NCBI RefSeq assembly: GCF_963678635.1
Contig: NW_026971466.1
Coordinates: 25,106 to 89,105 of the forward strand
Direction: 5' to 3'
Source of the DNA: Symsagittifera roscoffensis
Lineage: Eukaryota > Xenacoelomorpha > Acoela > Convolutidae
DNA: 64,000 bases
Shown here: one piece after another, positions 27,029 to 39,773 of the stretch
Numbering within the stretch: position 1 is the first letter of the stretch
Layout of the letters: the number at the start of each line of letters is the position of its first letter
Notes under the pieces: model-generated
What the model saw: the letters and a program-made list of their open reading frames with translations, nothing else
The model's database searches: none
What the model was told of the DNA's origin: nothing
Program-made: the position numbers and the translations under genes

Positions 27029-29637
27029 ATGAGTGATTCTGTTGCTGACTTGAATAAAATCTTGGAAAACGAGGACGATAGTGATCAACTACGAGATGAG
27101 TCGAATGCCTGTCAACACTTCTTGACAGATACTGATATGGAAAATGGACGCCACAAAGTATTCAATTTTCAGCTTTCAAAACTGGATCCTAATCTAGTTA
27201 ATGAAGAATTGAATCAAGTCTTTGAAAAACTTGATTGTGCAGCAGAAATCAACATTGCCTTGGGATTTGTGTTACGTAATATAGAAACGGGCGAATATCG
27301 TTATTTCTACCCTCTTGAAAATAACACACTCTTTGATAAATCTATACTGCTTTGTACTAAAGGAGATTTGACGACTATACAGAACAAGGTCAATCAAAGT
27401 TTCTGGAAAATGAAAATAACATCAAAAAGCGCTTACACACGATTTTCAGCATCCTTAATGAACCAGGCAGTTTCAATAAGAATGAAACAAGAGAGTACGA
27501 AGACGAATGTATCGAGAATGAGGAAGAAACAGATTATTTTTCACCACTCAATTGATTGATTTGATGCAACATCTAGAGAGATACACCAATACTCTACCAG
27601 CATTTGGATTCAACAGAGGTCGGTATGATATAAAATTCATTGCATCATACCTCATTCCCTACCTTATCAACGAAAAAGATATTGAACCTTCAGTTATCAA
27701 GAAAGCAAACGACTTTGTTTCCTTCAAATTTGGAGATGTTCAGCTTCTGGAGATTAGAAAGTTTTTGGGTGGAGCTACTACTTTAGACTCTTTTCTAAAA
27801 GCTTACAAAGCAAGTGAGATGAAAGGATACTTTCCATACGAGTGGTTTGATACTCCCAACAAGCTTGATGAACAACAACTACGACGTATGATGACTTTTA
27901 CAGCAAACTTTAGAATAGCAACCCTCTCGATAAAGAGTATGACGGTTTTTAGAAGCTTCTCAATAATGGATTAACTGAAGAGCAAGCCTTAAAAAACTCG
28001 GGCTTGAAACCAAACCACGGTGGTCCCTCAATTGTTTTCACAAGGAAAGCAGTAGCAAACGAAACGTTTATTCGAAAATCAAACAACTTGTGTAAATCAA
28101 TTGTTGGTATTGATGCTAGTCAACTCTATTCTTTTTCTATGTGTCAGGATATGCCCACAGGCTTGTATACGAAATGGGACTACAATGAGGAAACACAAAA
28201 TTTCAAGGCTATGCAAAATCGAGTTCAAACGTTTGAAAATATGGTCATGTCATACTTTCAAGGAATAAGACCTGAAGGCAAATTTGAGAGTTTTTTCACT
28301 ACAGTAACACAGAAAAAAATTGATTGCTTAAGTGTTGATGGTTATTGCAACCATTGTAAGACTGTCTTTGAAGCAATGGGTTGTTATTTCTATTTTTGCC
28401 CTTGTCAAGAAGCTAGACCTAGACTAACTGATGATGATGATATCAAACGAGGAACCAAGAAAAGGGAAATGATTGGGCTTCGAAAAGATTACATACGAGA
28501 AAAAGGATACAATATAGAAGAAATGTGGGAGTGTAGTTGGTGGTATCATTTAAAAAAAAATGTAGAAGTAAAAAATCACGTTAGAACTCACTTTCCCTTC
28601 AAAAGATTTCTTTTTGCTAGTTCACTAGTGCAAAACATTAGAAATGAAACCCTGTTCGGCTACGTGCAAAGCGACCTGAGTGTTCCAGATGAGCTAAAAG
28701 CAAAACTTTCCAATTTCCCACCTATTTTCAAAAATATCGATGTTACCAGAAAGGATATTGGCGAATATATGAAGACATATGCGAAAGGAATACGATTTGT
28801 TAAAACAACCGAAATGGATGTTGATATCGAGCTTCAAGTTAACCAACGGGACACTCATCACACCATTTTTCAACTTTTACTTGGATCTTGGACAGCAATG
28901 TACAAAAATTCATCGATTTGTACAATACACCCCGCGTAAAGTATTCAACAATTTTGTTCAGTCTGTTGTTGATACTAGGCGAGCCGGCGATGAAAATCCA
29001 TGATCTGGCGTAGTAGCCGAAACAATGAAACTTCTAGGAAAAAGTTCCTACGGCTATCAAATAATGGACAGATTAAAACATACAATGACAAAATATCTTG
29101 GAGACGAAAAAACTCACAAAGCAATCAATAACCAATTTTCAAGAGACTCAATGTCGTAGCTATAGATTTGTATGAAGTGGAGCTTGCTAAATCTACTATA
29201 GAGCATCGTGAAGCGAAGCAAGGACTGTCGAGACGACTTCAGAGCAGATGCGAAAAACAATTTTTCCCCCGTACTTGCTGTTCTAAACATAAAAAAGAGA
29301 GAACCAGGATTTTTCAAGGAGGAGTTCAGATGTACCGAAATGTTTTGCCTTTGTAGTAAAACCTATTGCTGTTACGATAGTAAAAGTCAAAGGTATAATT
29401 TTAGCAGTAAAGGTCTGAACAAACGCGCATTAAAGACTACTCTGGAGATGGACCGATGGCAAAGTATCGACAAGTACTGGATGAAGCAGTGAATTTGGAG
29501 TCAGCAAATAGAGGATTTAAAACGATTAACCATGCAGTTGCAACTTATGATCAAAAAGGACTGAGCGATTTTTACCCAAAACGGGAAATTGAATGTAATG
29601 GAATACATACTAAATCTGGAATACTAAATTTGTAAGG
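27029..29637 (+). pseudogene. Broken family-B (protein-primed) DNA polymerase gene
   Basis: Pieces in changing frames (27,029-27,559; 27,552-27,974; 28,004-28,939; 28,779-29,003; then scattered to 29,637) read colinearly as one polymerase. The exonuclease region is seen at about 27,600-27,640 (FGFNRGRYD) and 27,755-27,850 (FLGGATTLDSFLKAY). Motif A is at about 28,105 (GIDASQLYSF) and a KxxSSYG motif B at about 29,040. The motif C aspartates (DTD) expected next are absent: sequence jumps from the ELAKSTIEHRE stretch (about 29,200) to a C-terminal part (about 29,215 on), so an internal deletion is likely. Several stops and shifts confirm it is dead. This class drives replication of Polintons/Mavericks; my identification rests on motifs and context. 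Confidence 0.8.
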
Positions 29638-30092
29638 GATTATGTAGTAGAATTGTATACGATGCTGTGAATTAATACGTTTTCTCTGTAATTAATCTTT
29701 TTTTTGAAAAACTCTTTTTAAACGCTAGGTTTGGGATAACAGTATATAGAATCTGGAACATTGGCAAAATCGAGCTCCATTTTTTTTGAAATTTACCATC
29801 TTATCATCTGAAACTATGACCAATCTGAATACACTGGAATATCTATTCCCACGTAATACACCAATTATATTTTCCCATTAGGTAACGCGCGCCGAGATTT
29901 TTGTTAAGAACTAGACATTTCCACTTTTTTCTTACCATTATCTTACCATGAAACTGAAACCTTACCATTGGTATTCCCTATCTTAATACATTGTAGACTC
30001 TACTCCCTATGTTAATACATAGGATGAGGACCGGATACTCTATTGCCTATGTTAATACAAGTTTGTCCTCGCCCCCGGACGATTTTGCCCCG
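29638..30092. repeat. Terminal TTAATACA repeat region of the truncated Polinton
   Basis: No gene. Contains repeats of the form CTAT(G/C)TTAATACA (about 29,960-30,060) and TTACCAT motifs, shared with both ends of the 16.4-kb element. The last ~25 bases differ from that element's tip. Confidence 0.65.
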
Positions 30093-31384
30093 ACATATAT
30101 TACTTCTAATTTTAAAAATTTTAAGTATTCAGTTTTGAGCGATAAATTTTTGCGGTAGCAGCTGAATAATAAAATTCTCTAGATTCAATATAGTATCAAT
30201 TTTGGACAAATTTGAATTCGGAGAGCCCAACCTGCATAGCTTATTAAAATAGAACTATACTGAGCAAGTGTTAGACTGCTTAGAAAAGTTAGACTGTTCA
30301 GAAACGATCACGCGAAATGTACAATCCTTCTGTCAAAAATTGAAATAAAAACGGTTGTCAGCTAGCTATCATAGTTCGTAGTTGATATTACTCAATTATG
30401 TTTTATTGATTATAGTTTTTGCACAATAAATTTCTTGTGGATTATTCAACTTTCGATGTTTGAAAATTTTACGACGAGGGTCTACGAAAAAAAGTTAAAA
30501 CCAAAGAAAACTTCAGCAGCGTTTGAAAATGACAGAAAGCTATTTTTGTGGAAGATTATGTTTAAACATATAAACAGTAATGTGTTACTAATTTTAACTT
30601 TATTTTCATTAAACAATTTTGGGTAGGTCATGCTCTTATATATATCGTGATGATGTTTTTTTGGCTTTTTCAAGAAAATCTTCAAAAATGCTCAAGCCTC
30701 AATTTTATTTTTTCACGGTTTTTCTTCTCTTACCTTTTTTAGTTCAGTTTAATTACTGTTTCTTTTTCCTTTTCGCTCCACCTCACGAAAGCTTCAGTTA
30801 TATGGTGTAACTAGGGGTTTTACAAGGTTAAGTGTAAAAACCAAATATTGTCGTCATGACCTATTAAGTCCAAACTGGAATAATTAATTTTGGTGACAGT
30901 CGGACAAAACGAGATGAAATTATATTCATAAAATTTCACAGCTAGAGGGAAAAGATTATTTCCAACTGACTAATGGCTTGACTCTTCTCAACTTTCTCGG
31001 TTCGAAATTTTATGTCTGATCATCATTGAAACTAAATTACCACGGATTTTTTTTGCTCAATTTTTGTAAGGATCACCTATCAATAAATTGAGATCCTCAT
31101 CGGATGGTCTTTTTAATCTTATGCATGCTTTTCAAAATTAATAAATGCCAAGCTTGTTATTTTATGCAAACAAAACAGCGGTCAAACTACTTGCTTTTGA
31201 CCAACTCTAAACTTGTAATAACAAGAAATCTGGTCGAAATACAACAACGGACACAGTATTTTTTCACAGATAAAAGAGCTACTGGGTACTTGGACGATGT
31301 TACAAGGTTTGATGACTGCGATGGATCAATACCCCCTTCCATTCAAGATCAAGCTGGTTAGTTGATTCACATAATTGGTTAAGT
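30093..31384. repeat. Second, uninterrupted copy of the duplicated host segment
   Basis: Matches 1-1127 joined to 25,624-25,781 with few differences. It lacks the LTR element, so the empty insertion site is visible at about 31,226-31,229 (AAAT). Confidence 0.9.
31104..31361 (+). CDS. Small hypothetical protein or exon (85 aa)
   Basis: ATG at 31,104, open for 85 codons. The N-terminus is hydrophobic (MVFLILCMLFK) and the second half looks like ordinary coding sequence (RATGYLDDVTRFDDCDG). The end of the frame coincides with CTG|GTTAGT, so it could be an exon ending at a splice donor. The allele in the first host copy is split by the giant LTR element. Not recognised; it may be chance. Confidence 0.35.
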   Translation: MVFLILCMLFKINKCQACYFMQTKQRSNYLLLTNSKLVITRNLVEIQQRTQYFFTDKRATGYLDDVTRFDDCDGSIPPSIQDQAG

Positions 31385-33352
31385 ATTTTTGTATTTTGGC
31401 AAACATTTTTTTATTTTGGTCAATGCAAAAATTTTAGGGATGTCACCACCTTACACAAAAATGTTTATTGTTTGATTGTTTTTTGAAAGAAATTGAACAC
31501 GGGGTAGTTTAAAATGAGTGATTGACTGAGGTTTTTGCAAATAGATTGAGCCTTTTCATAAAAATCCCGGCTATTTCTACTGAACAAGTTAATGACTATG
31601 TCAGTCATTGTATACTTTGTTTGAAAAAGAACAACAAGTAAATGAACAAATGTAAAATTACTATCATTCAAATGACATGAATCGAAGTGCGAAGTCACAT
31701 GCGTCAAATAACATGTGAAACAAGAATAGCCGGGTACGAAGCAAGTAGGATAGGATGGTCCGACCATAGTCTTGACAAAAACATTTTTTTTTTCAATTTG
31801 GTGTCGTTTTTCCGCGTGGTGTGGTCAAATGATCTGAACATAATAAAAAAAGCCAGTTCGAAAATTTTTTTTCGTAAGAAAAATGAGGGGAAAAACGTAA
31901 AATTGTTAAAATGTTAATTTTTTCAATTATTTTGCCAATTTTTTTGAATCTTGAAAACTTTCATTCCCACATTGGCGTTAAAAAACTCCACAAGCTAATT
32001 TTACTCAGGAAAAATAAATTTTCACGGCCTAAAATAAGAACAATTAGGCTATTGTACACCTGCACAATCACCGTATAAGCTTGATTTAGATACTTTGATT
32101 AGCTTTCGATAACTCTTTTCATAGATTCTGATTTTTTTTCTGTTATTGTTTGGCTATTTTGTTTCAACATTACTCTCACATATCAATTTAGAGACAAAAG
32201 ACACGCACAGGCTAATTAATCATAAAACTTAAAGCTTGCTCGAGTTTTAACTTTACCAGAAGGCTATGATGCTTCCATTTAACATCATTATCTCTGATTT
32301 TTGAACAAGAAATGTTGCGAGACACTGTTCTTTTGCTTCTGCAAAACATGTGCTCAATTGTTTTAAACAGGTTTATTTGACATAAAAAGGAACTGGGGTA
32401 AACATGATTTGAAATGAATGCTTCCAGAATCTTCCAGAATGTTAAGTTAAGCTGAAATTTCACTTTTCTCCAAACTATTGGTTATAATTTTCCAAAATCA
32501 GAAGGTTGCATAATTGTTATAAAATCTGAAAAGCTTGAAAATCTTTAACAAGAGATTAAATAACACATATTTTATCCTCAGATTTCGACAAAAAAAAACG
32601 AGATTTGGAGAGGTGGCTGACATATTGGCATATTAGAACGTATATTATTTGGCATTTTAGTTTTAGTTTGGGCTTGCTAGATAAATAATTTTAAAAAAAA
32701 TAGCAAACGGACAGCGCACTTATCTATATGTTTTATTTCATTGTGTTATTTTTTCTAACGACTTAATTTGTGTCAATGAAGAAAAAAACATGGTAGCAAG
32801 GACATTAAAATTCAAACTTGAAAGCTGTTGTACAAGAAACTCTCGCCGTCGTGGAAGGTTCAATTTTTCAGATTTGATAAAGCAAATTTGTCAAGGGGTC
32901 TGCCTGTTTGAAAGCTGCAAAAGACTCCAACTCTCGGCTCACGAGATTTACTTCACATACTTGACCGGAAAAAGCAAGGAAATCCAACTTAGGATCAACA
33001 AAAGCATCAACGCAGTCACGGGTTTGGTGTTTGTCTTTGATAACAATTAGCTTTAATTTTGCTTTAAATTTCTCCTGCCCATTTTCTCTTTTATGTCCGA
33101 CATCTTCTCCTCCATTTCAAACCCTTCCAAAACAGAAACTGTAACTTTCTTCCAACGCTCTTCATCCAAGTTTTAAAAACTCTAGAATGCTTTGTTGTTC
33201 CAATTAGTCAACTTTCATTCTTTTCTGCTGCTTTTCAACTTTATTGATTTTTTCCTGTCTCTCTTTTTCTTTTTCTTTTTTCTTTAAACTTAGTAAACCT
33301 CGTTTTGTCACTCGAGGGTTTCGACGGGGCGCTCGTTATAGCGACTAGATTT
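31385..33352. other. AT-rich stretch without recognised genes
   Basis: Apart from the short ORF at 32,790-33,050, nothing convincing is seen on either strand. An 83-codon frame on the minus strand (32,212-32,463) is open but unrecognised. Confidence 0.5.
32790..33050 (+). CDS. Hypothetical protein (86 aa)
   Basis: ATG-initiated frame. The product is basic in the first third and cysteine-containing (SCCTRNSRRRGRFNFSDLIKQICQG), with no known domain. There is no second copy in the window to test for selection. It may be an exon of an unrecognised gene or a chance ORF. Confidence 0.25.
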   Translation: MVARTLKFKLESCCTRNSRRRGRFNFSDLIKQICQGVCLFESCKRLQLSAHEIYFTYLTGKSKEIQLRINKSINAVTGLVFVFDNN

Positions 33353-35858
33353 AAACGACTCTTACTCTTGAAGTCGATTAATCTGCTTGGACAAGTTAGA
33401 TTGCTATGTGATACATAAAACTTGGGTTTCTCAGTCTTTTTTGAACTGATGTGAAAATCCAGAGGCGTTATATGCCTCGGGTTCTTCGGCTGCGACATTG
33501 ACGCCTGATTTATGTGCCGATGCTTTCTGCGAAAACTTATTGTTAGTCTGTGTCAATTTATGAGGCCAAATATCCTGTGCACGTAATAACTGTTCAGGGT
33601 TTTCAATTTTGTCGGTCACAGTTATCAATAACTAAATTGTCTGAACAGCATAACCAACGAGATTTTGGCATATCGCAAAATAAGAGTCAATTTCTTAGGA
33701 CTAACTCTGGCTTTCCGCAGTTTCTAGGACAATTGCAAGACACGTATAAAAACCATTTTTGAAATTTTTCCACCATGTATTATACGAGTCGCTCAATTAT
33801 TAAACTTGTAACAAAACTGAAAAGGAAACGCATTAACAAAGAATAATTAAAACAACCTTAAAACGACCATTGTCGTGTTACGATCTCAGCTATTACCCTA
33901 TTTCTTCTGCGATTTTTTGGGGCGAAAAACGATTACGTTTCATTGTGAGTTTTCAGATTGGCGATCTATGGCGCTAAAAAACTGGAGAGTCTCCAGCTCA
34001 AAAGATGGGGACTGATGAAGCTCGTTGTACTTCCCTGTAAGCCTTTAATCTCTACCTTTGTGCTCCAAATAAAACCTTCGAGTACGTCTATAACGAGAAA
34101 ACATGTTGATTTTAAATGTTTCTTTATGTTTTCATTTACTTTGCCTCTACAGTACACCAAAGCGCAGTTTGTGTCTTGCATTTAAGTATCATAGTGATAA
34201 GTTGCTTAGTACTCAATTTGGGGTTGTTTTTTGGGTCAAGCCAAACAAGAGGATTTTTACAATGTGATAGATGGTGATACAGGTAAGGTTGTGTTTTTTT
34301 TGTAGGTCCCTAGCTTTAAAGTTGTACTCAATGCGGGTTTTTATGAAAAAATTCTCTATTTCGCTCTGGGGATTGTGCCGGAAATTTACTTCGCGCATGA
34401 TATAAGGAACAAGATCCTAATACAATCACCGGATGACTAAGAAACGTATACTTGACAATGCGTTTGCTCCTATTTACCAAAAGGGTTGGAAATTAAGCAG
34501 GGTTAGAAATTTTTAACATGATACGCGGAAAATTAATGAGGATAAAAAATTTCATTTTAGCCACTTAAAGAAGCGGTACTTGATCTCTCATCTTTTCTGT
34601 CAATCAAAAAAATATATAATTGGACGGTTCAAAATGGCTAGGATACATTTAATTTAAGTTGGCGTTCAGTTTTACCAAGCTGAGTGGGGTTCAAGCTATT
34701 TGGTGGAACTTCAACATCCTCCAAAACTCAGATAAAACCTGAGGATGAGAAAATTTTAACTCAATTTGCCTTATATTTCCGAACCATAGCACTTAATATG
34801 CGTTTAAGACTAGCCTCAGTAATTGTTACATATCGTGTTTCGCTTTTGTTTTTGCTGAATTAAAAACACTGTTTGTAGCTCTCAGGATACCTGCACAGCG
34901 ATTACTATTTTGTAGGTATCCTGTTCAGATATGCCACCGGAGCACAAACGCAGCAACAATTCTCTTTGCAAGCCTTTGATTGGTATCTGGGCTTTATTTG
35001 TACGCCTCCGTTGGAGTTTTCGGCTCCTTTTTTCCTCCATCTCTTATATATTGGATCGGAATATGAGTAGATCGGCTTCGGTAGGTATATCGGGTTTTGT
35101 CCAGGATCGGTCGTTTGTGACTTTGTCGTGCGAATGACCGGAAAATGTCCCTGAGCCCCTTGTAGGAGGGCCAGAATATGCGCCAAATTATAAAACTAAA
35201 AACACTGGCTAATCAATAGAACCATTGTTTTTTCAGCATTACAAACCATGCATGTCGATAATCGGTGAAAAATATCAAAGTTTTTTAAAAGCAAAATTCA
35301 TAAATTCACCATTATTCTGCTCCGATTACGAAATAAATCAATGCAAACTAGCCACTGAAGCCGATATTACCATGAGAAAAATTGCTTTTTTGGTGTTCAG
35401 CGTCAATCCAGGCAGAACCGAAGGAGAACTAAAGAAAACTGTTAAAAACTTCAAATGGGGCACGAGCCCCTTAAGTTCACATGCATTAGGGTCAGATTAT
35501 GGAGCTCAAAATAGCGCCAATCCACGCAAATTAAAATTAATTTGTTTGCTCTAGACAACTTTTAGTCCAATGGTATTCATTCCTGTTCTTATTCTCTCTT
35601 TTACACTTGCGTTACAAAAACTTCGATTTGTTTTACTAATGAGTTTGTATGCAATGCTTCTTTCAATTTTTATCCACTGGATAGTCGTCTTTTTACACAA
35701 AATTTTTACCGGCAAAAAACAATTGAAAGGATAGGTAGGCACTCTTTATTGTACCAAATTGCTTCTGGAAAATTCAAAGAAGAATTCAAAGAAAAAATAA
35801 GGTAGTAGCAATGTATTTTGAACCAGGGTTGTATCCAGTTATCCAGCTATAATGGAAT
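33353..35858. repeat. Copy A of a ~2.5-kb tandem duplication
   Basis: Matches 36,087-36,499 joined to 52,894-55,444. Copy A carries no Polinton, so it preserves the empty target site (GTATTATACGAG near 33,775-33,790). Differences include a ~600-bp insertion present only in copy B and ~135 bp present only in copy A (about 35,110-35,245). Open frames in it are not conserved between copies, so I call no gene. Confidence 0.88.
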
Positions 35859-36086
35859 TTATGTATCAGTAGATATGATTACACAGAAAAAAAGGTGTTC
35901 ATGTCTGAAGATAAATCAGTGTTTATCATTCAAAGTTTTGTTAAGTTTCAAAGTTAAATCAGACAAGAGTTACTTGTTTCAAAGTTAAATCAGACAAGAG
36001 TTACCTTGAGAGAATAATTTTCACATTTTCTCTTTTTCTCGACACTATAAGAACATATTCTTTGACAATATGTAGTGATATTGAAG

Positions 36087-36499
36087 ATTTTATACGACCC
36101 TTATTCTTGAAGTCGATTAACCTGCTTGGACAAGTTAGATTGCAATATGATACATAAGACTTGGGTTTCTCAGTCTTTTTTGAACTGATGTGAAAATCCA
36201 GAGGCGTTATATGCCTCTGGTTCTTCGGCTGCGACATTGACCCCTGATTTATGTGCCGATGTTTTCTGCAAAAACTTATTGTTAGTCCGTGTCAATTTAT
36301 GAGGCCAAACATCCTGTGCACGTCATAGCTTTTCAGGGTTTTCAATTTTGTCGGCCATAGTTATCAATTACTAAATTGTCTAAACAGCATAACCAACGAG
36401 ATTTTGGCAGTTTGGCAGACTCTGGCTTTCCGCAGTTTTTAAGATAATTGCAGGACACTTATAAAAAACATTTTTGAAATTGTTCCACCATGTATTATA
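36087..36499. repeat. Copy B of the tandem duplication, left part
   Basis: Homologous to 33,353-33,785. It ends at the ATTATA target site where the 16.4-kb element begins. About 230 bp of unrelated AT-rich sequence separates it from copy A. Confidence 0.88.
36494..36499. other. Left 6-bp target-site duplication (ATTATA)
   Basis: ATTATA directly before AGTAGTAGAAGGG; repeated at 52,894-52,899. It is present once in copy A. A 6-bp duplication is the Polinton/Maverick signature. Confidence 0.88.
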
Positions 36500-36515
36500 A
36501 GTAGTAGAAGGGTGA

Positions 36516-36547
36516 GGCGATCAGGGGGAGTGGGTGGTGAGGGGGTT
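36516..36547 (+). other. G-rich subterminal tract
   Basis: GGGGGAGTGGGTGGTGAGGGGG follows the first 20 bases of the element and could fold as a G-quadruplex. The partner end carries instead a C6-T-C18 run (about 52,844-52,869). Confidence 0.4.
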
Positions 36548-36870
36548 TTGACGACCCGCATGTATTAACATAGGCTATAGATTTTCCGTTCGTCACCCTA
36601 TGTATTAACATAGGCTATAGATTTCCCAATGTATTAAGATAGGGAATAGGTTTTCCAATGTATTAAGATGTTAAGGTTTCAGATGGTAAGTTTCAGAAAA
36701 TATTTTGGCGCCCGATCTTACCAAGATTTAAGATAGTGTTTAGATTTCCCATGTATTAGGATAGTGTATAGATGTCCCTATGTATAAGGATTAGAAATTA
36801 ATTGTATTAACACAGGGAATAGGTTTTCCAATGTATTAAGATAGGGAACGGTAAGGTTTCAGTGTGATTT
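36548..36870. repeat. Terminal TTAATACAT repeats, left end
   Basis: About nine degenerate copies of ATGTATTAA(C/G)ATAGG with TATAGATTT or AATAGGTTT spacers. The mirror set lies at 52,530-52,840 and a related set at 29,960-30,060. Confidence 0.65.
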
Positions 36871-38151
36871 TAGGAAAATGGTAAGAAAAACGGTTTTTTG
36901 GATTTTGTGGGGAAATGTCTAGTTTTTTCTCAAAAATCTCGGCATGTGTTATGTAATTTTTGAGTATTACAAGTAGAATGTGCTATGAAAAGATTATGTT
37001 TTTAGGTTCATGGTAAGTCCATTGTAAGATGTGCAAAAATTTGGAAATGTTTATAAAAAAAGATATTTTTTCAAAAAACTTCAAAACACAATGAGATTTG
37101 ATATAATTTGACTTATTAACTATTTTATTAGATGATTCTTTTTTAAAAACTGTACTAAATGTAGCTTAAACTAAGCTGAAACCTACTGAAACCTTAAAAA
37201 AATTTCAAGTTTTTGGAAAAATATGCAAAAATTTCAAGTTTTTGGAAAAAATGTAGATATCTCAAGGTTTTGGCAAATTGATTGTTGCTTCTGATTTAAT
37301 TTTCAAAAAAATGGATATGTCTAGAGTTTAAAAATAAGCTCAAATTGTATTTCAATTGGCATCATGTTGAGACACTGATACAAAACTTTGAATGGAAATA
37401 TGGATTTTTCCACAATTTTTTCTCAAAATATTGAAATACGATAAAGTTTACCTTAATTTGAGCTTAAAAGAGGTTTATGTAATGATCTGAACACATAAAG
37501 TGCATATTAGTTGAATCAATATTGATACTTCTGAAGATAATTAATCGTAATTTTCGAGAAAGTAAAAATTAATCAAACCTATCCAAAGTTTTCCATTTTT
37601 AACCTTTCAATTGTGTCATTAACCGGTTTTTTGTGCAATTCAAGGATAATTCACCTTAGAATCTCAACTCAATTAAATAAAAAGAGCAATATTTATTGAA
37701 ATTCCTAGATCAAGTTCCATGATCCAGCTCCTCTTCAGTTTTTTCTCAAAGAATCACCCAAACTTGTACAAAAATTACAAATTCTGAGACGTTTTTAACG
37801 TTTTCATTAATGATAAGATCCAGATCCTTGATAAAAATTGAACATTTCACTGCTAAAACTGACTAAAACTGAGTATATTTCTCTTAAAAATATATTAGAT
37901 TGTATGATATTCAACAAAATCTTCTTCAAAACTGATGATTAACTCTCTGTTGCTTCTACAGCATAAATTTCATGGTTTTTCCGTAGAAATTTTCTATGGC
38001 CTAAGCTTATTTTTGCTTTCTGCTTATTGCATGTTTTCGCTCTTGAACTCACTTTGCAAGAAATTTTAGTCAGAACTGAGGAATTTAGGAGAAAATAATA
38101 TCAATTGAACGAACACTTTGTTGGCAGAGATAAAATTAGAACTGATAACGT

Positions 38152-38511
38152 CTAACTATTACCATCTACTTTGTACATATTCTCCTTTAGGTTCCCTTGT
38201 TTGGTTTCTACAGCATTTATTTCAGCAAAAACCCAAGTTTTGAGATCATTAATTATCACTTTTCTTGCAAAATAGTTTGTAATTCGCTTTTTGTTCTTGA
38301 TTTTTGTCGGAAATTTCTCAAAAATGTCTAATTGAGAAAGAATCGCTGCAATTTTAAGCATTCGAAAGCACATGTATAATTTGAGAAATTTAAGGTGTAT
38401 TTTTACGCTGATTTCGTCGAATAAATGAAGAGCAGTTCTATTGTTTATAATCTGCAAAACCTTTTGAAGTAGAAATATCGAAGCGAACTTTTTGCAACGT
38501 TTCTGCAACAT
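38152..38511 (-). CDS. Small ORF in the left arm, conserved in the right arm (119 aa)
   Basis: ATG at 38,511. The middle of the protein (QIINNRTAL.LF.EI.VKIH.KFLKLYMCFRMLKIAAILS) is nearly identical to the product of 51,356-51,619 in the other arm. The right-arm copy is shortened by a frame change. The product is basic and helical in appearance with no signal peptide. It is unrecognised; it could be a small element protein or an exon. Duplication of the arms explains the second copy. Confidence 0.4.
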   Translation of the reverse strand: MLQKRCKKFASIFLLQKVLQIINNRTALHLFDEISVKIHLKFLKLYMCFRMLKIAAILSQLDIFEKFPTKIKNKKRITNYFARKVIINDLKTWVFAEINAVETKQGNLKENMYKVDGNS

Positions 38512-39773
38512 TTATAACATCTAAAAGATATGTTCTCAAAAACAACGATTAAGGAAAGGAAATCATGGTGCAAACTGTAACAATTGAAAAATTTTGCGAA
38601 CTTTATCAAGCAAAAACTTTATAATTCAACGTAATTTTCTGAATGAAAAAAAAATTGAAGCTAAACGGAACTAAAATTTTACTGTGTGTCCAGTTGAAAT
38701 TTTTCTTGTCAAAGTTCTTAGAATTAGGAGATCATACATCTGGTTTTGCTAAAGTATTAGTTTGTTTAGAATTATTCAGCAGAATCCATAATATTTTCTC
38801 TAAAAATCTTTCTACATCAAATATTTTTATCCAACAGAATGAAATGTAAATTTTTGATTTATGCTTCGTGTATCATCTTCCGAAAGATGTTGGAGTTGGG
38901 TTTACTTAAAATTTTTTTTTCAAAAAACCTGAATTTTCATATAAGTTAACATGCTATATCAAATGATAAAAAATTTTCCAAACATTACACTTTTATGTTG
39001 GATTTTTTCTCAAGATGTAATATATAAGCTAAATTTTAATTAAAAAAAGCTCTAAACTACTAATGACATAAAATGATTTTCTATCTCAATTTGATTTTTT
39101 TTTTCAGTTTCTGCTTCATCTACCATCTTCCATTTTAATCAAATTCGAACAAAGTTTCATTTGAAAATTGAGTTTTAGAGGGAAAAATGTATCATTTCAA
39201 CGATCGTTCATTAATCGAAAAAGAAATAATACCATAAATCCTTTTTAAAAAACTTCAAATTATTTTCCCGATCCGTAACTTTATGTTGCGGTTTCAACTC
39301 TGAATTTCCATTTTGAAGTAAATTTTTGGTTGATAATGATGTATATTATTATCTTGAAGTTTTCAAATGTTAGCAAAACATACATTTTGCAGCACAGTTA
39401 TCAATTTCTTTACTGAATCGTAGAAAACAAGCAAGAAAAAACCATAATTCTTGGTAAACCAATCCCCAGTATCTGCTACGCACTACTCTATGATTACTTT
39501 TACAAGCACTAAGCAAGGAAAACTTTAAAATGGTTACTAGGTAAAACCTTTCAATTAATCAATGTTTTATAAATATCCAGTTTTTTTATAGTATTTCATC
39601 AAATACTTAAGCACTCATTAGCGTATGTGAATCACTTTTACTACAAATTTATCGCAACAAAATCCCTGCAAGCTGGCAACCCATCGAGTTTTTACAGAAG
39701 TTGGAAGATTTTCGGATAGATTTCCATAGAAAGTTTCAAGACAATTTGAACTCGGTTGTTGCTGGTTTTATCA

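Larger units (their letters stand above)
25782..30092 (+). mobile_element. Truncated Polinton-like element with family-B DNA polymerase remnant
   Basis: From 25,790 to about 26,900 the sequence is recognisably homologous to the inverted arms of the 16.4-kb element (48,650-49,900, and 41,180-39,950 inverted). It then continues into a broken protein-primed type-B DNA polymerase gene and ends with the same TTAATACA-rich terminal repeats. The AG...CT tip seen in the larger element is missing at 30,092, and the left side begins abruptly next to the host duplication. This is therefore a partial copy. Confidence 0.75.

Noticed and set aside
33966-34181. Minus-strand ORF shared by copies A and B (also 53,047-53,301), and the plus-strand frame at 53,080-53,229
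   Set aside because: Differences in the minus frame between copies mostly change amino acids, and the plus frame is broken in copy A, so there is no sign of coding selection.
35225-35554. 109-codon frame preceded by TTTTTTCAG
   Set aside because: No ATG at the start, and the matching part of copy B is interrupted by an indel; only a splice-acceptor look-alike.
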